From Aristaeella lactis (GTDB lineage: Bacteria > Bacillota > Clostridia > Christensenellales > Aristaeellaceae), in contig NZ_CP069421.1 of assembly GCF_018118585.1 (NCBI RefSeq), positions 3,038,001 through 3,102,000 on the forward strand: a stretch of 64,000 bases of DNA, given 5' to 3'. A program made the position numbers and the translations under genes. The notes beneath the pieces were generated by a model, which was not told where the DNA came from, ran no database searches, and saw only the letters and a program-made list of their open reading frames with translations. This document shows positions 1-7,972 of this stretch, in pieces (positions within the stretch are counted from its first letter, which is position 1; every line of letters begins with the position of its first letter).

Positions 1-2
1 TG

Positions 3-92
3 CGGGAACTGGGCTATACACCTGCTGATTACCTCCGTGAATTCAGGACGAAAAAACCATACAGAATCAACCTTTTACAGGAGGAGCATATC
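3..92 (+). CDS. C-terminal end of an AraC-type regulator domain, open into the next gene (partial)
   Basis: The frame starting at base 3 reads RELGYTPADYLREFR, the typical last helix of an AraC/XylS DNA-binding domain (LGYTP..Y followed by basic residues). There is no stop codon between this and the ATG at 93, and the two stretches are in the same frame (93 minus 3 is a multiple of 3). The natural gene may therefore be an AraC-phosphotransferase fusion that begins left of the window. The alternative is that this reading is chance, or that a separate product starts at 93. The AraC assignment rests on about 15 residues only. Confidence 0.45.
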
Positions 93-1022
93 ATGATGAG
101 CCACCGGAAAATCCAGGAGATCCTGGCCTGCTGGGGCCTGGAGGATGAAACCGTCGCGGATGTGGTATATCCGGAAAGCGGAGCGATCAGCGATACCGCA
201 AAGTATATCGGAACAGACTATGTGATCAAATATACAGGAAATCCTGGCAATGTGGCCAGGGCGATCCGCATCACCAAAGCACTGGAGAATGTCGGGCTGT
301 ATGCGCCGGCCGTCGTGCCGACAAAGGACGGAAAAGAGTATGTGCAAAAAGGAGAACTGTATTTCTTCCTCACCCGGCGGGTGAAGGGAGAGCGCGTTCT
401 TGCCAGCAAGGTTTACCTGGAAGATTTTGAGCAGAAAGGCCGGTTTATCGGCGAGATTATCGGCCAGCTGGATCTGGCGCTTCAGCAGATCGATGTGCCG
501 GCGGATGAGGCGGATTCCTTTGCGGCAGTCCGGGACTGGGCACTTCCGGCATTGAAAGAAACGCTGTCCGCTGACAGCGCATTTACAGAGAATTATCTGC
601 GGGCAATGGAGAGACTGTACGGTGCGCTGCCGCGGCAGATGATCCACAGGGATCCCAATCCGGGGAATATCATCGTCTCCGGAGATAAATGGGGGTTCAT
701 TGACTTTGAGCTGAGCGAGCGAAATGTGAGAACATTTGATCCCTGCTATGCCGCAACGGCGATCCTGTCTGAAACCTTTGAGGAGGGGAATGAGACAAAA
801 CTGGCCAGATGGACCGGGATCCTGAAAGAGATCCTGTACGGGTATGATTCCGTGGTGCGCCTGACCGCAGAGGAGAAAGAAGCTGTTCCGTACATGGTCC
901 TGACCAACCAGCTGATCTCCACCGCCTGGTTTGCGGACAAGGACAGGTACCGGGACCAATATGAAACCAATCTCAAAATGACCCGGTGGATCATCCGGAA
1001 CTTTGATAAACTGAAGCTGTAA
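93..1022 (+). CDS. APH-type phosphotransferase (aminoglycoside phosphotransferase / homoserine kinase II fold)
   Basis: A 309-residue kinase of the APH superfamily. It has the catalytic loop MIHRDPNPGNII (about residues 183-194), in which Asp is the catalytic base and Asn binds metal, followed by the metal-binding GFIDFELSE. An AGGAGG site at 79-84, 8 bases before ATG 93, supports independent initiation here, although the frame is open further upstream into an AraC-like tail. The substrate cannot be read from sequence: members act on aminoglycosides, spectinomycin, choline, homoserine or methylthioribose. A hairpin terminator at 1041-1070 ends the unit. No resistance function is claimed. Confidence 0.85.
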   Translation: MMSHRKIQEILACWGLEDETVADVVYPESGAISDTAKYIGTDYVIKYTGNPGNVARAIRITKALENVGLYAPAVVPTKDGKEYVQKGELYFFLTRRVKGERVLASKVYLEDFEQKGRFIGEIIGQLDLALQQIDVPADEADSFAAVRDWALPALKETLSADSAFTENYLRAMERLYGALPRQMIHRDPNPGNIIVSGDKWGFIDFELSERNVRTFDPCYAATAILSETFEEGNETKLARWTGILKEILYGYDSVVRLTAEEKEAVPYMVLTNQLISTAWFADKDRYRDQYETNLKMTRWIIRNFDKLKL

Positions 1023-1040
1023 TTTCCGGGAGAAACAAGG

Positions 1041-1070
1041 AAACACCCCGTCTGTACGGACGGGGTGTTT
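1041..1070. terminator. Intrinsic hairpin terminator between converging genes
   Basis: A perfect 12-bp stem AAACACCCCGTC / GACGGGGTGTTT with a 6-base loop. Flanking T-rich sequence on both strands suits bidirectional use between the phosphotransferase and the sigma-partner gene. Confidence 0.85.
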
Positions 1071-1116
1071 CTTCCGGATTAACGCGGAGGGACAGCCTGA
1101 AGGGCTCTTTCCCGTA

Positions 1117-2103
1117 TTATTCGTTTGCGCACAGCCCGGAATCGTAAAGAGTGGATTCAATAACACCGGTTTCCACGTTGACATCCACCACATAGATTCC
1201 GTCCTTTTCCACAAAATCCGGACGGGTGCCCGGAGTACTGCCGGTCTGCCCCTGACACAGGTTGAACCATACGGAAAAGACCGGTTTTTCGTCTTCAATA
1301 CCGTAATAGCATGTATCTTCATCAATGTTCCCGGTTTCCTGGAAGCATTTTAAGAGATTCATCTGATCATCGGTCAGGTTATATACAGAGGCTATGGCCT
1401 GACGGGCCAGTTCGATCATTTCCTTTTCTGTAAGCTTTGCTACGGAACGTGACTGATCAGCCTCTTCCTGCCGAAGCTTTGTGAGGGTATTGATTTCATC
1501 TTCTGAAGGCATTCCGTCACAGCGGTATTCCGCCTGATGCCTTTGGGCAATCTCCGCAGCAAGCGGATAATAATCGGGCTGATTGGGATCGCGATTATTC
1601 TTATCCCAGTCCAGCATTGCATTCAACTGCTCCACGCCCCAGGCATCCGCCTCAAATCCTCCGGCTGTGTCTTCACCGTCGCGACTCCAGATCGCAGTTG
1701 CTTTTCCGTCCTTTACGGTTACAGTGTACTCACCGAGAACATAGCGCAGGTTTTCAAGGCCTGCAAATGAGACAACGGTTTCCTGATCGGTCTGTTCAAC
1801 TTCTCTTACAAAATAGCTGCCCTGCATGGTGGATGTGATGCCATATGCTTTCTCAAGTTCCCGGCTTGCCAGAGTCATATCGTCCACTTTCCGGGAAAAG
1901 ATAAGACCTGCTGCCAGGGCGGTCACACTGACGCAGATGATTGCGGCGAGCAGAATAAACGTAGCAGATATTTTTTTCACTGACTTTTCCTCCTTCTCAG
2001 ATGCTTCGATGCGCTGAGCAAGCCAGGGATCGGGCTTCAGGCCGGAAAGCTGGCGTTCAACAGAAGCATGGAATTCATCGGCTGATATCTTCTTATTATT
2101 CAT
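1117..2103 (-). CDS. Membrane-anchored partner (putative anti-sigma) of ECF sigma factor 1
   Basis: A 328-residue protein with a charged cytoplasmic N-terminus, one transmembrane segment at about residues 44-66 (ATFILLAAIICVSVTALAAG) and a large extracytoplasmic domain. The start is the ATG at 2103, preceded by GGGAGAG and overlapping the sigma stop by 8 bases; a longer frame to 2142 lies wholly inside the sigma gene. Position, overlap and topology are those of an anti-sigma factor, but no zinc-finger HHCC motif is visible. It is clearly paralogous to the 4589-5566 product: both have the same membrane segment, then (Y)GxTSTM.G.YF, VLG.YTV..K..KAT..WS.DGEDT.G and a W-G-x-E-Q-L stretch. The role as anti-sigma is inferred. 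Confidence 0.75.
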   Translation of the reverse strand: MNNKKISADEFHASVERQLSGLKPDPWLAQRIEASEKEEKSVKKISATFILLAAIICVSVTALAAGLIFSRKVDDMTLASRELEKAYGITSTMQGSYFVREVEQTDQETVVSFAGLENLRYVLGEYTVTVKDGKATAIWSRDGEDTAGGFEADAWGVEQLNAMLDWDKNNRDPNQPDYYPLAAEIAQRHQAEYRCDGMPSEDEINTLTKLRQEEADQSRSVAKLTEKEMIELARQAIASVYNLTDDQMNLLKCFQETGNIDEDTCYYGIEDEKPVFSVWFNLCQGQTGSTPGTRPDFVEKDGIYVVDVNVETGVIESTLYDSGLCANE

Positions 2104-2620
2104 CAAGCTCTCTCCCTTCCAGAATACACTTAAGCTTTTCACGTCCTCGTTTCAGCCGCCCGGAAACAGAGGATTGTGAAATACCCAAGGCATCAGCAAT
2201 CTCATTGACTTTCAGTCCCTGATAATAGTGCAGAAGAATGACTTCGCGCAGTTTTATCGGCAGCTTAGTAACGGCTGTTGTCAACTCTTCATCGTTTTCA
2301 TTTGTTTGAACTTCTTTATCCGGCATCATTTCAGGCGTGACTTTGTGGTTAAAAAAGCGAAACCAGCCGGAACGATTGATGTTGCAGCAAGTATTGATGG
2401 CGATCTTCATGATCCATGTTTTCTCGCTGCTTTCATATCGGAAAGTTTCCATGCTTTTATAAACCTTCAGGAATGTATCCTGTACGGCGTCTTCGGCTAA
2501 TGATTTGTCGCAGAGATAGAGATAACACATATGAAGTACCGGTTTCTGATACTTGTCTACGAGTTGTTCAAACTTCAGATTTCGATTCGGGGCAGTATCC
2601 GGGCCCGTAACACTGCTCAC
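2096..2620 (-). CDS. ECF-type RNA polymerase sigma factor 1
   Basis: A 174-residue sigma-70 family protein with region 2 (LAEDAVQDTFLKVYKSMETFRYES followed by KTWIMKIAIN) and region 4 (LPIKLREVILLHYYQGLKVNEIADALGISQSSVSGRLKRGREKL). The GTG at 2620 is the chosen start: it has an AGGAGGTGAT site, complementary to the 16S 3' tail over 10 bases, 10 bases upstream. The in-frame ATG at 2644 has no such site and falls on the predicted promoter -10 element. The partner gene overlaps its 3' end. Autoregulation is likely from the GTCTA promoter upstream. Confidence 0.88.
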   Translation of the reverse strand: MSSVTGPDTAPNRNLKFEQLVDKYQKPVLHMCYLYLCDKSLAEDAVQDTFLKVYKSMETFRYESSEKTWIMKIAINTCCNINRSGWFRFFNHKVTPEMMPDKEVQTNENDEELTTAVTKLPIKLREVILLHYYQGLKVNEIADALGISQSSVSGRLKRGREKLKCILEGRELDE

Positions 2621-2643
2621 GTGATCATCACCTCCTGTACTCA

Positions 2644-2673
2644 TATAGACAAATGAGAAACGAAAAATATCGT
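2644..2673 (-). promoter_or_regulatory. Candidate autoregulated ECF promoter of sigma 1
   Basis: On the minus strand TGTCTATA (2651-2644) lies 16 bases after ACGATA and is preceded by a T-tract, as in the better-matching promoter at 4454-4483. The -35 half is weak here. Three of the four sigma genes carry a GTCTA box at this position. Confidence 0.45.
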
Positions 2674-2744
2674 ATATGTGACAGAATTATGCTGATGCCT
2701 GTCAAATTATAAAACAGTTTATCATTTCCCCGGAAAAGAAAAAA

Positions 2745-2779
2745 GACTGTCCCGGTGCTTTGCAGAGCAACGGGACAGC
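2745..2779 (-). terminator. Terminator of the sigma 2 operon
   Basis: A hairpin with arms GACTGTCCCG and CGGGACAG around an inner TGCT/AGCA stem, followed on the minus strand by a run of six T. It is similar in sequence to the terminator at 4531-4576. Confidence 0.8.
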
Positions 2780-2811
2780 ATGAATGACTTATGATGATTG
2801 TGTCAGCATAA

Positions 2812-3936
2812 TCAACGTTCTACCAGCTCAAGGGTATAAGGAGTAAAGCGTTCCCCGGTGTCAGTGTCCAGCGGCTGGACGGTGATGGTGCTGCCAATAT
2901 CAGCGGAAGGAACCATTACCTTGATCAGCAGATGCATCCATTCTTCAGCATCGCTGAATCTTTCCAGATCTTTCCACTCGTTTGTCATGCAGGGAATCTC
3001 TTTTCCGTCTTTATCCAGTACACGGAACCATGGACTGCCGTGGAGCGGCAGGGTGATGGTGGGAACGGAACAGCCTTCCTCATCCTCCACCATGGAGTTT
3101 TCATATTCCTCCGGATCATAATCATCTTCCACTTCCACTTCGACGTAGCATCCCATATCCGTTGTGATTACTCTGGCTGAAAGCACCTTGTAGTTTTCCA
3201 GTTTAATGGGCAGGTTGGTTGCTTCATATGTATGGGTCTCAACAGTCTGGACGGGCAGGGTCACACTGAAGGGCACTTTTTCAGCGGTCGGCATGGTGAA
3301 ATCATCATTCAGGACAAACTTATAGAGCGAGAATGCACTGGAAACAGTCATGGTGTCGCCCAGTTCCATCTCATCAATAAAGAAAGTAATATCCATTGAG
3401 ATGGAACAGGCTGAATCATAGCGCTCATCCAGGCCCTGCATTATTTCATACTGCTTGTCGCCGGTTTTAACAACCAGATCAGAGGGGTTAAGAACATATA
3501 CCTTCGGGGCTGCCGCACGTTCGCCGGCGTAAGGAAGGGTATCCAGATCCTTATCCCAGTCAAAACCCCAGAGCAGTGCACCTTTTTCAGGATCAGCAAT
3601 ACAGGTGACCAGCATATGAACAGAGCGGCCGTCACACACGGCTTCGTCAACACGGATCTCCTTTATAATTCCATCTGCCTTGTAATCTACTTTGACATCC
3701 GGTTTCTGAATCTGTACTTCGCCGATATTATCTGTATGCAGGAAGTTCAGGATGTCCCCGCTGAAGGCAAGGGCTGTGGCCATCAGGGCCAGGATCAGAG
3801 CAATAGCGATCACCGCGGATCGCGGGATTATCCTTTTCATTTGTTTTTCCTCCTTGGTCTGCAGCGCATACCGGACGGAGGCCTCAAAAGCTTCCGGGGC
3901 AGGCTCAAAGCAGTCTTTCCAGTTCAAATCCTTCAT
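2812..3936 (-). CDS. Membrane-anchored partner (putative anti-sigma) of ECF sigma factor 2
   Basis: A 374-residue protein with a cytoplasmic N-terminus (about 35 residues, starting MKDLNWKDCFEPAPEAFEAS), one transmembrane helix at about 38-58 (SAVIAIALILALMATALAF) and a long acidic extracytoplasmic part. It starts 3 bases after the sigma 2 stop, with AGGAGGTG upstream. The layout is that of an anti-sigma or sensor partner, but the extracytoplasmic part is not similar by eye to the partners of sigma 1 and 3, so this pair is a different lineage. Family not recognised with confidence. Confidence 0.72.
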   Translation of the reverse strand: MKDLNWKDCFEPAPEAFEASVRYALQTKEEKQMKRIIPRSAVIAIALILALMATALAFSGDILNFLHTDNIGEVQIQKPDVKVDYKADGIIKEIRVDEAVCDGRSVHMLVTCIADPEKGALLWGFDWDKDLDTLPYAGERAAAPKVYVLNPSDLVVKTGDKQYEIMQGLDERYDSACSISMDITFFIDEMELGDTMTVSSAFSLYKFVLNDDFTMPTAEKVPFSVTLPVQTVETHTYEATNLPIKLENYKVLSARVITTDMGCYVEVEVEDDYDPEEYENSMVEDEEGCSVPTITLPLHGSPWFRVLDKDGKEIPCMTNEWKDLERFSDAEEWMHLLIKVMVPSADIGSTITVQPLDTDTGERFTPYTLELVER

Positions 3937-3939
3937 TCC

Positions 3940-4416
3940 TTACACCTCCTTTTCCAGCAAAATACGCAGTGCAGTTCTTGCCCGATGCAATCGTTGCTTG
4001 ACTGTGCCTTCGGGACAGCGAAGTATCTGTGCTGTCTCGCGCATGGAAAAGCCGTCGATATAAAAGAGTGTCACGGCGAGCCGCAGCTTTTCGGGAAGCT
4101 GCATCACAGCACTGTGAAGCACTTCATCCCGCAGGCGGTTATCCACGCCGTCCGGTTGTTCGATCTCTATCTCATCCACTGCCACTTCACGCCAGTGAGC
4201 GCGGTGCATCCGTTTGCATTCGTTGACAAGAATACGCATGATCCAGGCCTTAAAAAGACTCTCATCGCGCAACTGGGGCAGCTTGCGCCAGGCTTTCCAT
4301 ACGCATTCCTGCACGGCATCCTGCCGGTCCTGGGGGCTGCGCAGCAGGCTGGCAGAGACCCGGTACATTTGCTGGGTCAGCGCGGTTACCTGCTGTTCAA
4401 ATTCGAATTCAGTCAT
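3940..4416 (-). CDS. ECF-type RNA polymerase sigma factor 2
   Basis: A 158-residue sigma factor. Region 2 is visible as RQDAVQECVWKAWRKLPQLRD and FKAWIMRILVNECK; region 4 as LPEKLRLAVTLFYIDGFSMRETAQILRCPEGTVKQRLHRART. The ATG at 4416 has GAAAGGA about 10 bases upstream. A canonical ECF promoter lies in front (4454-4483), which suggests autoregulation. It is co-transcribed with its membrane partner 3 bases downstream. Confidence 0.9.
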   Translation of the reverse strand: MTEFEFEQQVTALTQQMYRVSASLLRSPQDRQDAVQECVWKAWRKLPQLRDESLFKAWIMRILVNECKRMHRAHWREVAVDEIEIEQPDGVDNRLRDEVLHSAVMQLPEKLRLAVTLFYIDGFSMRETAQILRCPEGTVKQRLHRARTALRILLEKEV

Positions 4417-4453
4417 GGACGTCCAATCCTTTCCTGTATCGGCCGATACACCC

Positions 4454-4483
4454 TATAGACACCCCGGACGGGAAAAAGGTTCA
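4454..4483 (-). promoter_or_regulatory. ECF-type promoter of sigma 2 operon
   Basis: TGAACC (4483-4478), then TTTTT, 16 bases in all, then TGTCTATA (4461-4454). This fits the AAC and CGTC/GTCTA elements typical of ECF sigma promoters and is the best of the three in this block. Confidence 0.68.
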
Positions 4484-4530
4484 CTGAATAAACGAAAAAA
4501 GCAGATCATTTTATCATTTTCCCATAAAAA

Positions 4531-4576
4531 AAGCTGCCCCGCTGCTTTCTAAAGCATCGGGACAGCTGGCTAACAC
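4531..4576 (-). terminator. Terminator of the sigma 3 operon
   Basis: Imperfect long stem (arms close to AGCTGTCCCGATGCTTT with two mismatches) followed on the minus strand by seven T. It resembles the terminator at 2745-2779, as if copied with the operon. Confidence 0.8.
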
Positions 4577-4588
4577 AGGTTGGCAGGG

Positions 4589-5566
4589 TCAGCCGTTGCT
4601 GTTCAGATCGGGTTCATACTGAATGTCTTCAATTATGCCTGTTTCCACATTGATATAGACCCAGTAATAACCGTCTTTTTCAGTATAAGGCGGATAATCA
4701 TCGGACTCACCAGCTTCCTTCTGCTGCAGGGTAAGCTGGATACTGAAGATCGGTTTTTCATCTTTCATATAGTAGGCGATAAACCAGTCTTCAACGTCTT
4801 CAGGATCAACCGGTTCCTGCGGATCGAAAGGATTGACATAGGGATCATACAGCTTTTCGCGCTGTTCGGATGTCAGGGCGTAAGCTTCGGTAACGGCGTC
4901 TTTGGCCAGCGCGATCAGATCGTCCTTGCTCCGTCCGGCAGCCTTTGCGGCGGCCATGGCTTTTTCCTTACCCAGCTGTTCACTTGTTTCCATGGGGTTG
5001 TTTTCCCGATTGTCGGGATTGTTGTGCTTTTCATCTATAGCGAGCGCTTTATAGGAGAAGGCACTGATTTCATGTTCTGTTGTCGCGATCCGGACCATTT
5101 CCTGCAATTGTTCCAGGCCCCAGGCTTCCGCGTCAAACATGCCGGAAGTGTCTTCTCCGTCGTGACTCCAGGAAACGGTAGCCTTTTTGTCTTTTATTTC
5201 AACTGTATAATCCCCAAGCACATAATAGGATCCCTTATAAACCACAGTTGCTTCGCTGTCTGTCTTTTCATTTACCGACGGGCTGAAGTAAGCTCCGAGC
5301 ATGGTGCTGGTAAGGCCATATTGATCATATACTGCTTTTTCTGCAATCTGCTGCGTGGTAACTCTGTTGGCAAAGATCAGTCCGGCTGCCAGGGCAGTCA
5401 CACTCAGGCAGACAATAGCGGCGATCAGAATAAATGTAGTAGAAACCTTCTTCACAGGCTTTTCCTCCTCGCTGAGAGCGTGAAGCACCTTCTGACGCTT
5501 CCGCTCGTCCCATACGAGCCCGGAAAGGTTCTGGTCAACGAGCTCTTTAAATTCATTGTTCTTCAT
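4589..5566 (-). CDS. Membrane-anchored partner (putative anti-sigma) of ECF sigma factor 3
   Basis: A 325-residue protein with a cytoplasmic N-terminus, one transmembrane segment (about residues 43-63, STTFILIAAIVCLSVTALAA) and an extracytoplasmic domain. It overlaps the sigma 3 stop by 14 bases, and AAAGGAG precedes ATG 5566. It is a paralogue of the 1117-2103 product: membrane segment, YGLTSTMLGAYF, VLGDYTVEIKD, SHDGEDTSGMF and the C-terminal V-x-V-E-T-G-I-I-E stretch are all shared. The anti-sigma role is inferred from operon position and topology. Confidence 0.75.
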   Translation of the reverse strand: MKNNEFKELVDQNLSGLVWDERKRQKVLHALSEEEKPVKKVSTTFILIAAIVCLSVTALAAGLIFANRVTTQQIAEKAVYDQYGLTSTMLGAYFSPSVNEKTDSEATVVYKGSYYVLGDYTVEIKDKKATVSWSHDGEDTSGMFDAEAWGLEQLQEMVRIATTEHEISAFSYKALAIDEKHNNPDNRENNPMETSEQLGKEKAMAAAKAAGRSKDDLIALAKDAVTEAYALTSEQREKLYDPYVNPFDPQEPVDPEDVEDWFIAYYMKDEKPIFSIQLTLQQKEAGESDDYPPYTEKDGYYWVYINVETGIIEDIQYEPDLNSNG

Positions 5567-6071
5567 TGTAATACCACTCCTTTAACCTGTCCCGTAAAAG
5601 TTCATTGGCCTTGTTCAGTCGGGACCGGACCCGGCCGTCAGATAATCCCAGCGCGCTTGCGACTTCCTTCAGCTTGAGTCCCTCGTAATACCGGAGAAGG
5701 ATCACTTCCCGGTACTTTGCTGGCAGATGCATGACCTCGGTCAGTACCGTGTTATCCGGAAACTCAAAGTCAGCAGGCTGTTCGGGCAGCACATCGATAT
5801 CTGTTGACCGGCTCTGGTGGCGGAACCACGCGGTTCTCAGCATGTCACGGCTGACGTTCATTGCGATGGCTGTCAGCCAGGTTTTCTCTGAGCTTTCCCC
5901 GCGATAATTGTCTAAATGCCGGTATGCCCTGATGAATGTCTCCTGCACAGCGTCCTGCGCGAGATCCGCGTCCTTCAGATAGAGGGCGCACATTCTCAAT
6001 AGGCTGCTGCCGTACTGTTCCATCAGCCGCTCTATGACTGAACGGCTGCTTTCCTGAATCTCCTGAGGCAC
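5553..6071 (-). CDS. ECF-type RNA polymerase sigma factor 3
   Basis: A 172-residue sigma factor: region 2 DLAQDAVQETFIRAYRHLDN and KTWLTAIAMN, region 4 LPAKYREVILLRYYEGLKLKEVASALGLSDGRVRSRL. The GTG at 6071 is chosen because AAAGGAG sits 8 bases upstream; the longer in-frame GTG at 6089 has no site. It is a close relative of sigma 1 (shared MC.LYL.D..LA.DAVQ.TF and ESSEKTW blocks). A GTCTAAT box upstream suggests autoregulation. Confidence 0.88.
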   Translation of the reverse strand: MPQEIQESSRSVIERLMEQYGSSLLRMCALYLKDADLAQDAVQETFIRAYRHLDNYRGESSEKTWLTAIAMNVSRDMLRTAWFRHQSRSTDIDVLPEQPADFEFPDNTVLTEVMHLPAKYREVILLRYYEGLKLKEVASALGLSDGRVRSRLNKANELLRDRLKEWYYNEEQ

Positions 6072-6091
6072 AGTACCAACTCCTTTCACCT

Positions 6092-6121
6092 ATTAGACGG
6101 AGCAGAATCACAAAGCTGCAT
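6092..6121 (-). promoter_or_regulatory. Candidate autoregulated ECF promoter of sigma 3
   Basis: CGTCTAAT (6099-6092) lies 16 bases after ATGCAG on the minus strand. The -10 box is convincing and the -35 weak. Same layout as at 2644-2673 and 4454-4483. Confidence 0.45.
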
Positions 6122-6350
6122 TTTTTTTGCAGAAGTTTTATACGGAATGCATTATACCCAATGAAGCGGGATTATTTAAGCTTCCAAAGAATTGAGAGAA
6201 ATCTGATTTGTTTGAAAAACAATCGAAATACAAAAAACGGATGTCACAAAATGACCTGCTTGCGCATTTAAATATGTGTAAGGTTCAAACAAAGACCATA
6301 CTCAGCTTTATGCTGTTAGATGGAATATACAAAGAAAGGAGAATGTACCG

Positions 6351-6455
6351 ATGAGTATTCGGATTCGCAGCCCCGGCATGAAAAAAGTTCCCGCAAAACA
6401 ATGCCAGCGAAGCATCCACCGCAAATGCGGTGACCGTTCTGTGGGAACTATATAA
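6351..6455 (+). CDS. Possible 34-residue cationic peptide
   Basis: A short frame with a strong AAAGGAG site 8 bases before ATG 6351. The product starts MSIRIRSPGMKKVPAKQ and contains two cysteines about eight residues apart, many Lys/Arg and almost no acidic residues. It lies in the otherwise gene-free stretch between sigma 3 and the secreted 6543 product, at the edge of the A+T-rich island. No leader motif or modification enzyme is seen, so antimicrobial function is only a thought. It may be chance. Confidence 0.3.
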   Translation: MSIRIRSPGMKKVPAKQCQRSIHRKCGDRSVGTI

Positions 6456-6542
6456 GTGTAAACCGATTTGGTATTTATGGCAAGTCCGTTAATGGGCAAG
6501 AAAGAAATAACTTATGAGATATTAATATGGAGGATATATATT

Positions 6543-6917
6543 ATGAAACGTGTGATTTCTGCAGTTCTGCTGGTTGCTATGATTTTGACGATGTGTGTTA
6601 CTGCTTGTGCCGATTGGACGAAAACCTGGAAGATTAATCCCACTGATGGCGGCAATTGGAAAAAAGGCCCGAATCATACTATGCCTGATTCTGGAAGCTT
6701 CTGGAAAGCCAAATATGTAGATGGTGTGTGGGAGACTTCTTCTGCCTATGTTTATAAGAAGAATGAAGGACGTGCGACACATATCGAAGATTTCAGTAAG
6801 GGAACAATGAGAACCCATCTCAATTATCTGGAAAACATGAAAACGGTTGGTAAAACATACTGGCTTGTTGGTAAAGGAAAGCGCAACACTTCTATAACGT
6901 ATACTTATAATTTCTAA
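6543..6917 (+). CDS. Small secreted protein, unknown family
   Basis: 124 residues with a clear signal peptide (MKRVISAVLLVAMILTMCVTACA). Either signal peptidase I cuts after ACA, or VTAC acts as a lipobox. The mature part is rich in Trp, Lys and Tyr (DWTKTWKINPTDGGNW). The start at 6543 has GGAGG about 8 bases upstream; an in-frame extension to 6468 lacks a ribosome site. It opens the plus-strand island and is followed by a strong hairpin. I do not recognise the family. Confidence 0.65.
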   Translation: MKRVISAVLLVAMILTMCVTACADWTKTWKINPTDGGNWKKGPNHTMPDSGSFWKAKYVDGVWETSSAYVYKKNEGRATHIEDFSKGTMRTHLNYLENMKTVGKTYWLVGKGKRNTSITYTYNF

Positions 6918-6925
6918 ACAAAACC

Positions 6926-6961
6926 AGGAAGGTTACGCAGTTTATACTGCGTAACCTTCCT
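6926..6961 (+). terminator. Strong hairpin between two secreted-protein genes
   Basis: A perfect 15-bp stem (AGGAAGGTTACGCAG and its complement) with loop TTTATA. No T-run follows, so it may attenuate or stabilise rather than fully terminate. Confidence 0.6.
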
Positions 6962-6988
6962 GAAAGCTGCAGATCGGAGGAAATAAAA

Positions 6989-7972
6989 GTGACTAGGAAA
7001 CCATGTTCTGGACTGTTTGTACTTCTCAGTATGATACTATTGTTTTCTTTTACTTGCATAATACCTGCAATGGCGGAAGTTCCTATCAGAAAACGGATTA
7101 CAGAACTTGGTGACTCACACATGGATATTGATGTAGACGTATTACCTGAATGGCCGGAGACTGTATTACAGATGAAAGTTGAGCGGAGCAGCTTTGATAG
7201 AAATAAAACGATGGAACTGGTAAAAAAATATAGTCTCTCCCCGAAGAAAGGGGAATCTTGGGTTTGTGAGATTGGTGGCAAACAAAATCCCGACTATGAA
7301 TTGTATTTCTGTGAGGAATCTGGTGCTTATGGGAGTATAGCTGTTGATCTATATGCACCGCATACCCTGATGGATGAAACAGACGAAGGCCAGTGTAAGG
7401 CTAACGCAACAACCAAAGCATTTCTGGATGAATTGGGACTCGACTATGAGTATCCATTCTATTACGTTGCTCCGATGGGGAAGAATGCTGGGGGTGTGCG
7501 GTTAATCGAAATTGTAGCCAGGCTTACCATTGATGGGATGCCATGTAATACAACAATCGGATGGACTCGTGATTCTGACAGCATGGGGGATGGAGATCCT
7601 ACGCCGGGAGCGTTTTTCGTTGTGACTGAAAGTGGAGAATTGACAACGGCTATTATCCGAAATCCTGTGAATGTAATCAAAACTAAGGAAAACCAAACAA
7701 TGATCAAAAGTTGGAATGCTGTCCTTGAGGATAATAAGGGATTGATCATGGAGCAGTTTGGTACTAAAGAAGATGCTGGGGCAACTCTGACACTGAAACA
7801 GATTGAATTTGTGATGATGGTTGACGCCCACCAAATAGCTTATCCTGCATGGGCTTATTGTTTTGACTGCTATGTACCTGCGGATCCAAACAGTTCGGGT
7901 CCATTTTCATACGACTTACTACTAACCTATGATGCCAGAACGGGTCATGAAGTATGGCGGTATATCAATTAA
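6989..7972 (+). CDS. Secreted protein of unknown function
   Basis: 327 residues from a GTG at 6989 (CGGAGGA upstream), with an N-terminal signal sequence (LFVLLSMILLFSFTCIIPAMA) cut before EVPIRK. The mature part is acidic with no repeats or metal motif that I recognise; it ends in LLLTYDARTGHEVWRYIN, like many clostridial secreted domains of unknown function. It sits between a small secreted protein and an ABC permease, so a role with that transporter is possible but not shown. Codon use is A+T-richer than in the flanking 13-60 kb. Confidence 0.7.
   Translation: MTRKPCSGLFVLLSMILLFSFTCIIPAMAEVPIRKRITELGDSHMDIDVDVLPEWPETVLQMKVERSSFDRNKTMELVKKYSLSPKKGESWVCEIGGKQNPDYELYFCEESGAYGSIAVDLYAPHTLMDETDEGQCKANATTKAFLDELGLDYEYPFYYVAPMGKNAGGVRLIEIVARLTIDGMPCNTTIGWTRDSDSMGDGDPTPGAFFVVTESGELTTAIIRNPVNVIKTKENQTMIKSWNAVLEDNKGLIMEQFGTKEDAGATLTLKQIEFVMMVDAHQIAYPAWAYCFDCYVPADPNSSGPFSYDLLLTYDARTGHEVWRYIN

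Noticed and set aside
6926-6961. Insertion-sequence end
   Set aside because: The 15-bp palindrome is a single hairpin with no partner copy, target duplication or transposase nearby.
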